A stretch of 45,741 bases of DNA from Cytophagales bacterium (GTDB taxonomy: Bacteria; Bacteroidota; Bacteroidia; Cytophagales; Cyclobacteriaceae). This document shows, piece by piece, positions 41,417-45,741 of the stretch; the first letter of the stretch is position 1; each line of letters starts with the position of its first letter. The DNA lies in NCBI GenBank assembly GCA_013298505.1, contig JAAFHY010000007.1, positions 1 to 45,741 on the forward strand. The letters run 5' to 3'. Position numbers and translations under genes: made by a program. Below the pieces are notes generated by a model, which saw only the letters and a list, made by a program, of their open reading frames with translations, ran no database searches and was not told the DNA's origin.

Positions 41417-41884
41417 ATGAAACAAACCCAATCATTAACTCTCGCCCTGCTGCTTACCTTTTCGGTAGGCGTTATTTTTGCCCAAACCGATGAGGCGCGC
41501 AAAAAGAATTTTAATATTAAAAAAAATATTGCCATAGAAGGCTACGATGCAGTAAGCTACTTTGACAACAAACCCCTTGAAGGGAAAAAAGAGTATTCGT
41601 TGCTCTATCGTGGAGTTACCTATTTGTTTAGCTCGCAAACTAACCTTGCAAAATTTAAGGCAGCGCCCGAAAAGTATGAGCCTGCCTATGGCGGTTGGTG
41701 CGCTTATGCCATGGGCGAAACTGGAGAGAAAGTAAAGATTGACCCAGAGACATTTAAAATTATTGACAACAAACTTTATCTTTTTTATAATTTTTGGGGC
41801 ACTAATACGCTCACTAGTTGGAACAAAACCGAAAAGCTCCTTAAAGCAAAAGGCGACCAAAATTGGAAAAAAATTATCCCGTAA
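41417..41884 (+). CDS. Exported YHS domain protein
   Basis: 155 residues, signal peptide ending near VIFAQ. IEGYDAVSYFDNKPLEGKKEY opens the YHS domain, and YLFSSQTNLAKFKAAPEKYEPAYGGWCAYAMGETG closes it, with the single Cys in GGWCAYAMG. YHS domains are associated with metal transport and oxygenase proteins; stand-alone exported forms have no settled role but may bind metal. The extra C-terminal part (YNFWGTNTLTSWNKTEKLLKAKGDQNW) is usual for this subgroup. DinB follows after 52 bp. Confidence 0.9.
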   Translation: MKQTQSLTLALLLTFSVGVIFAQTDEARKKNFNIKKNIAIEGYDAVSYFDNKPLEGKKEYSLLYRGVTYLFSSQTNLAKFKAAPEKYEPAYGGWCAYAMGETGEKVKIDPETFKIIDNKLYLFYNFWGTNTLTSWNKTEKLLKAKGDQNWKKIIP

Positions 41885-41936
41885 GGGCAAAGAAAAAATA
41901 ACTGAATAAACTCCTACCTTTACAGCATTTAATAAT

Positions 41937-42458
41937 ATGCAACTTTCATCGGCAGCCCGCACCATTTTAAATCAATTGTCTACACTGGTTACTCAGTTAA
42001 GCGATAGCGAATTTGTATTGCCATCAAAGGCGTTGAGCAATTCAACCATTGGGCAGCACCTGCGCCACACGCTCGAGTTTTTTATTTGTTTAGAACAAGG
42101 TTATTCAAAAGGGCTTGTTAACTATGACAAGCGCAACCACGATAAGTTGATTGAAACAGATCGGTTTATTGCCCTTGGAGCCATGCAACGGATATCGGAT
42201 TTTTTAGGCGCAAACGTAATAGATCAAGACCTTAAATTGGAAGTAGGCTACGAACCCGAAAACGAAGAGTCGATAATTATACAAACCAATTATTACCGAG
42301 AACTCACCTACAATATTGAGCATGCGGTGCATCACATGGCTATTATGAAAATAGGTATTAAAGAGGTGGCTCCTGCGGTTTTGTTGCCAGCTAATTTTGG
42401 GGTGGCAATATCAACCATCAGGTATCAGCAACAGCAATCTTTTGTTACGGCTGGCTAG
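41937..42458 (+). CDS. DinB family protein
   Basis: 173 residues forming a four-helix bundle. The metal-binding His residues are visible as IGQHLRH (helix 2) and IEHAVHHMAIMKIG (helix 4). DinB-like proteins include thiol transferases and damage-inducible metalloproteins; this one cannot be placed further. A near-consensus -7 box, TACCTTTA, stands at 41915-41922. The next gene starts nine bases after the stop. Confidence 0.85.
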   Translation: MQLSSAARTILNQLSTLVTQLSDSEFVLPSKALSNSTIGQHLRHTLEFFICLEQGYSKGLVNYDKRNHDKLIETDRFIALGAMQRISDFLGANVIDQDLKLEVGYEPENEESIIIQTNYYRELTYNIEHAVHHMAIMKIGIKEVAPAVLLPANFGVAISTIRYQQQQSFVTAG

Positions 42459-42467
42459 TTAAACGAT

Positions 42468-43490
42468 TTGGCAATCAAGAATTTTTTTGTAAAACTCTTC
42501 AATTGGGAATATTGGCCATTTGGCATTATTCAGTTTCCTATTTTCTTTTTGTGGATTTGGTACGCCTTCAAAGAACGATCTCTTTTTTATTTCTCTGCTT
42601 CCAATCCAGGGATTTTAACTGGCGGCATGATGGGCGAATCAAAATTTGAAGTGCTACAATTAGTGCCTGATTCGGTAAAGCCAAAAACCATTTTAATCAG
42701 CTTGCCTGCAACTCTTCAAGATGTACTCCGCTCACTGAACGAAAACAATCTTGCACTTCCGCTAATTTTTAAGCCCGATCTGGGTGAGCGCGGTTGGATG
42801 GTGCGTAAGATAAATTCTGAACAAGAAATTGAACAGTATCTTTCTGAAATTAAAATAGATTTTATTGCGCAAGAGTTAGTAAGCCTTCCTCTCGAATTTG
42901 GTGTATACTATATCCGGTTTCCGAACGAAGAAAATGGATTTGTCAATTCCATTACCATGAAGGAATTCTTGTTTATAGAAGGCGATGGAAAAAGCACTGT
43001 TGAAGAATTAATTTTTGATAAAGACAGGGCAAGGCTGCAATGGGATATGCTAGAGAAGGTTTATGAAAATCGCCTTGCAGAAATTTTGCCAATGGGAAAA
43101 CGAATCGAATTAGTATCGATCGGAAATCATTGCTTGGGAACTACGTTTTTAAATGCCAATCACTTGATTACACCTAAACTATCAAGCGCTTTTGATCGAA
43201 TTAGTAAACAGGTAAAAGGTTTTTATTTTGGCAGGTACGATTTACGCTGTGCAACGCTGCAAGACTTAGAAGATGGCAACGTAATGGTTGTAGAGCTAAA
43301 CGGCTGCGGTGCAGAGCCTGCCCACATTTATCAACCGGGCGCATCACTTTGGCGAGGTGTTAGCGATCTAATCACTCATTGGAAAAACCTGTATCGGGTA
43401 AGTAAAGAAAACCATCAGCGAGGCGTGCCTTATCTTTCGTTTCAAGAAGGCAAGGTCATTTATAAAAAATTTAAATCGGTAAAGGCATAA
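42468..43490 (+). CDS. Membrane-anchored ATP-grasp-like protein
   Basis: 340 residues, starting with TTG (no ATG in frame before residue 54). A membrane segment lies near residues 14-33 (EYWPFGIIQFPIFFLWIWYAF). The soluble part resembles ATP-grasp ligases: FKPDLGERGWMVRKI (ATP-binding Lys strand), FIAQELVSLPLEFGVYYIRFP, and FYFGRYDLRCATLQDL with VVELNGCGAEPAHIYQPG (the D-R-x(n)-E-x-N metal-site pattern). Such proteins join a carboxylate to an amine or thiol; D-Ala-D-Ala ligase-like is the usual label, but substrate is unknown. Nine bases after DinB, so probably co-transcribed. Confidence 0.75.
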   Translation: MAIKNFFVKLFNWEYWPFGIIQFPIFFLWIWYAFKERSLFYFSASNPGILTGGMMGESKFEVLQLVPDSVKPKTILISLPATLQDVLRSLNENNLALPLIFKPDLGERGWMVRKINSEQEIEQYLSEIKIDFIAQELVSLPLEFGVYYIRFPNEENGFVNSITMKEFLFIEGDGKSTVEELIFDKDRARLQWDMLEKVYENRLAEILPMGKRIELVSIGNHCLGTTFLNANHLITPKLSSAFDRISKQVKGFYFGRYDLRCATLQDLEDGNVMVVELNGCGAEPAHIYQPGASLWRGVSDLITHWKNLYRVSKENHQRGVPYLSFQEGKVIYKKFKSVKA

Positions 43491-43523
43491 GTCATACACG
43501 CTACTAATAGCTTCTGGTTTTTG

Positions 43524-43531
43524 TATTTTTG
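43524..43531 (+). promoter_or_regulatory. -7 box (TATTTTTG) before the LysE-type gene
   Basis: Full TAnnTTTG match. Only six bases lie between it and the ATG at 43538, so a transcript from it would be leaderless or nearly so. No TTG at -33. An in-frame TTG at 43529 lies inside the box and is an unlikely start. Confidence 0.4.
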
Positions 43532-43537
43532 TCTTTC

Positions 43538-44152
43538 ATGTTGGCTTATATCCAAGTCTTTCTTGTCGGGTTGTTGTTTAGTTTTCTGGGTTCGATTCCG
43601 CCTGGCACACTGAATGTTTCCGTTCTTCAACTTGGCCTTCAAAAAAAAGTGGCTACGGCACTTCGGTTTGCACTAGCGGTTTCTATTATTGAATATCCCT
43701 ACGCATGGCTGGCTGTAGAATTTGAAAGCTGGCTTACCTCTTCTCCCCTTATTATTGAAAATTTTCAGCTTATTACTGCAGTAGCGATGACGAGCCTTGG
43801 TGCATTCACACTCTGGACTTCTCACAAACCTTCTGCCTTTTCGCTAAAATTTAACGAAAGCGGTTTCAGGCGTGGTATTGTACTCAGCCTTTTAAACCCG
43901 ATGGCAATTCCATATTGGGTAGGCGCCACCGCTTATTTTAAGGCGCAAGGCTGGCTCATTCTTTCTACGAATGGCTTAGTGCATAGCTATGTACTTGGTA
44001 CCTCGGTTGGGGTCATGCTTCTCTTAATACTTTTCATTTTTGCGGCTAGTTGGTTAGCCAGGTACGTTCAGCAAAATAGATTTATTAAACTACTGCCTGG
44101 TGTAGTTATGCTGTTATTAGGATTGTATGCTTTTGCTAAGTATTTATTCTAA
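43538..44152 (+). CDS. LysE/RhtB family exporter
   Basis: 204 residues from ATG 43538, six membrane segments. FLGSIPPGTLNVSVLQLGLQKKVATALRFALAVSIIEY is the LysE-family first block (with a PPGT(L)N core) and GIVLSLLNPMAIPYWVG the second (NP in TM4). It exports amino acids or similar small metabolites from the cytoplasm; substrate unknown. It precedes purM by 57 bp. Confidence 0.88.
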   Translation: MLAYIQVFLVGLLFSFLGSIPPGTLNVSVLQLGLQKKVATALRFALAVSIIEYPYAWLAVEFESWLTSSPLIIENFQLITAVAMTSLGAFTLWTSHKPSAFSLKFNESGFRRGIVLSLLNPMAIPYWVGATAYFKAQGWLILSTNGLVHSYVLGTSVGVMLLLILFIFAASWLARYVQQNRFIKLLPGVVMLLLGLYAFAKYLF

Positions 44153-44209
44153 TGCGTCAAAAATCATTTATGATTTTGGATTGTAATTGCCACCTTTGTT
44201 GGATAAACT

Positions 44210-45382
44210 ATGACTGGATCTGACCGATATAATCAACGAGGGGTTTCTGCTTCTAAAGAAGATGTGCATGAAGCCATCAAGAATATAGACAAAGGCTTAT
44301 TTCCAAAGGCGTTTTGTAAAATCGTGCCCGATTTATTGGCGGGCGATTCTTCCTATTGCACCGTAATGCATGCCGATGGTGCCGGCACCAAATCATCGCT
44401 GGCTTACATTTACTGGAAAGAGACAGGCGACCTTAGTGTTTGGAAAGGCATTGCGCAAGACGCGATCATTATGAATGTAGATGACCTGTTGTGCGTTGGC
44501 GCTACAGGGCCTATTTTACTTTCATCTACGATTGGTAGAAATAAAAATAAAATTCCGGGCGAAGTGATAAGCACGATTATCAGCGGAACAGAAGAAGTAT
44601 TAGAAATGCTTCGATCACACGGAATGAACATCATTAGCACGGGCGGTGAAACGGCCGATTTAGGAGATTTGGTAAGAACGATTATTGTGGATAGCACGGT
44701 AACTGCTCGGATGAGGCGGAGTGAAGTAATCGACAATAGCAATATAAAAGCAGGCGATGTGATAGTGGGCCTTGCCTCGTATGGAAAAGCCAGCTACGAG
44801 CAAGAGTACAATGGAGGGATGGGCAGCAATGGATTAACCTCATCCCGCCACGATGTTTTTTGCAAAGACTATGCGGTGAAATACCCTGAGTCGTACGATT
44901 CTTCTATCCCAACGGAATTGGTTTATTCTGGAAAATACAGAGTGACCGACTCATATACCAATTCGCCTCTCAACATTGGCAAGCTAGTACTTTCACCAAC
45001 GCGCACGTATGCACCCATTGTCATTTCATTGTTGAAAGAACTTCACGGGCAAATCAACGGCATGGTGCATTGTAGCGGTGGTGCGCAAACCAAAGTATTG
45101 CATTTTATTGAAGGGCTTCACGTTATTAAAGACAACCTGTTTGAAATACCACCACTTTTTAAACTAATACAAACTGAGAGTAGCACGAAATTGAAGGAGA
45201 TGTACAAAGTGTTTAACATGGGGCATCGAATGGAAATTTATTTACCCAAAGAGTTCGCACAAGTTGTAATAGATATAGCACTTTCATTTGGAATTGATGC
45301 CAAAATTATTGGTCGAGTTGAAGCCTCAGGCAAAAAGCAAGTTACACTAAAGACTGGGGAAGGAGAACTTGTATATAACTAG
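44210..45382 (+). CDS. purM: Phosphoribosylformylglycinamidine cyclo-ligase (AIR synthase)
   Basis: 390 residues. YNQRGVSASKEDVHEAI, then VMHADGAGTKSSLAYIYWKE and DAIIMNVDDLLCVGATGPILLSSTIGRNK match the AIR synthase N-terminal domain; ISTGGETADLGDLVRTIIVDSTV is the second block, and GLASYGKASYEQEYNGGMGSNGLTSSR starts the C-terminal domain. The enzyme forms the imidazole ring in purine synthesis, using ATP, in the cytoplasm. It resembles the longer Bacteroidota type of PurM. Its stop is ten bases from the stop of the convergent DUF2721 gene. Confidence 0.93.
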   Translation: MTGSDRYNQRGVSASKEDVHEAIKNIDKGLFPKAFCKIVPDLLAGDSSYCTVMHADGAGTKSSLAYIYWKETGDLSVWKGIAQDAIIMNVDDLLCVGATGPILLSSTIGRNKNKIPGEVISTIISGTEEVLEMLRSHGMNIISTGGETADLGDLVRTIIVDSTVTARMRRSEVIDNSNIKAGDVIVGLASYGKASYEQEYNGGMGSNGLTSSRHDVFCKDYAVKYPESYDSSIPTELVYSGKYRVTDSYTNSPLNIGKLVLSPTRTYAPIVISLLKELHGQINGMVHCSGGAQTKVLHFIEGLHVIKDNLFEIPPLFKLIQTESSTKLKEMYKVFNMGHRMEIYLPKEFAQVVIDIALSFGIDAKIIGRVEASGKKQVTLKTGEGELVYN

Positions 45383-45392
45383 AGACCCCATT

Positions 45393-45741
45393 TCAAATCT
45401 TCAAATCATCACCGATATCTTTTAACTGGATGGCTAGCGCATGGGTAGAAATCATAATCTCCCGCAGTGACATCCCCAAAGAAATCATCAACGAGATAAG
45501 CGAAGCTCCAAAAATATATTTTGCAATTAGCAGTTCGCCATAAAACAACGAGAACATACACAGCACGCTAAGAAACAATGCGAAGATGCTTAGCATTTGC
45601 ATATCACGAATTAACCGAACGCGTAATTTCAAACTTTTAATTTGCTCGGCTACGTTGGTGTCGTGATTGTCTTTGTATTGCGCAGCGAGTTTTCTAATTA
45701 ATGCGGCCACTGCCAAAAACCGATTGGTATAAGCAAGCAGC
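45393..45741 (-). CDS. DUF2721 family membrane protein (5' partial)
   Basis: The frame runs off the window end on the minus strand; reading back gives LLAYTNRFLAVAALIRKLAAQY, the core motif of DUF2721 proteins (AYTNRFLALANLIRxL), so the in-frame TTG at 45716 is not the start. QIKSLKLRVRLIRDMQMLSIFALFLSVLCMFSLFYG and LISLMISLGMSLREIMIST follow, giving two or three membrane segments in view. Function is unknown for the family. Inner membrane location is expected. Confidence 0.85.
   Translation of the reverse strand, partial: LLAYTNRFLAVAALIRKLAAQYKDNHDTNVAEQIKSLKLRVRLIRDMQMLSIFALFLSVLCMFSLFYGELLIAKYIFGASLISLMISLGMSLREIMISTHALAIQLKDIGDDLKI

Noticed and set aside
44158-44178. AAAATCA/TGATTTT hairpin between the LysE gene and purM as a terminator
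   Set aside because: The stem is only seven AT-rich pairs and no T-run follows; too weak to call.

Overview
The window reads as chromosomal DNA of a Bacteroidota bacterium, most likely from the Cytophagales. The evidence is a C-terminal sorting domain of the gliding/type IX secretion (CHU_C) type, a TonB receptor with a carboxypeptidase-regulatory-like N-terminus, tandem Skp proteins behind bamA, TAnnTTTG promoter boxes, and weak Shine-Dalgarno use. No tRNA, rRNA, CRISPR array, transposase, integrase or phage gene was seen. Most of the window is core genome; the unusual material lies in intergenic repeats and in a few enzymes that lack family motifs. All family calls are by eye from motifs; no database was searched.

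Layout. 1-10.2 kb (+): a secreted M43-type metalloprotease cut by the window edge, a homocysteine S-methyltransferase next to an APC amino acid permease, and an Asp-box repeat protein joined to an outer membrane barrel. A 139-bp nested palindrome follows. 10.4-11.7 kb (-): pdxJ and an NTF2-like secreted protein. 11.8-21.6 kb (+): a long run of GatB/YqeY-like, CvpA, alpha/beta hydrolase, CBS-pair protein, nadK, two DUF6089-like barrels, uppS, bamA and two Skp chaperones; most of these serve the cell envelope. 21.7-23.9 kb: an unknown lipoprotein and a second APC permease.

24.0-27.4 kb (-): panC-panD-flippase-rfaE2-yugP, packed as one operon. It is divergent from a short GT5-like protein (+), which is followed by glmS. 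30.2-33.3 kb: an eroded 3-hydroxyacyl-CoA dehydrogenase-like protein, RidA, a LOG-family protein and a TIGR01777 epimerase. 33.3-39.4 kb: two unknown exported proteins, then a TonB-dependent receptor with a beta-helix lipoprotein behind it. 39.7-45.7 kb: a solitary MoxR ATPase, an orphan antitoxin-like gene, a YHS protein, DinB, an ATP-grasp-like membrane protein, a LysE exporter, purM, and a DUF2721 protein cut by the window end.

The most unusual signal is a pair of related sequences of about 100-125 bp that run up to the start codons of two unrelated genes, the LOG gene (start 32038, -) and the YHS gene (start 41417, +). One copy carries an extra hairpin that, read in frame, would encode a cysteine-rich peptide tail. 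Other signals are a repeat whose arm supplies the last codons of the antitoxin-like gene, two diverged copies of a CCCTCACCCC-type repeat, and two enzyme-like proteins without their catalytic motifs.
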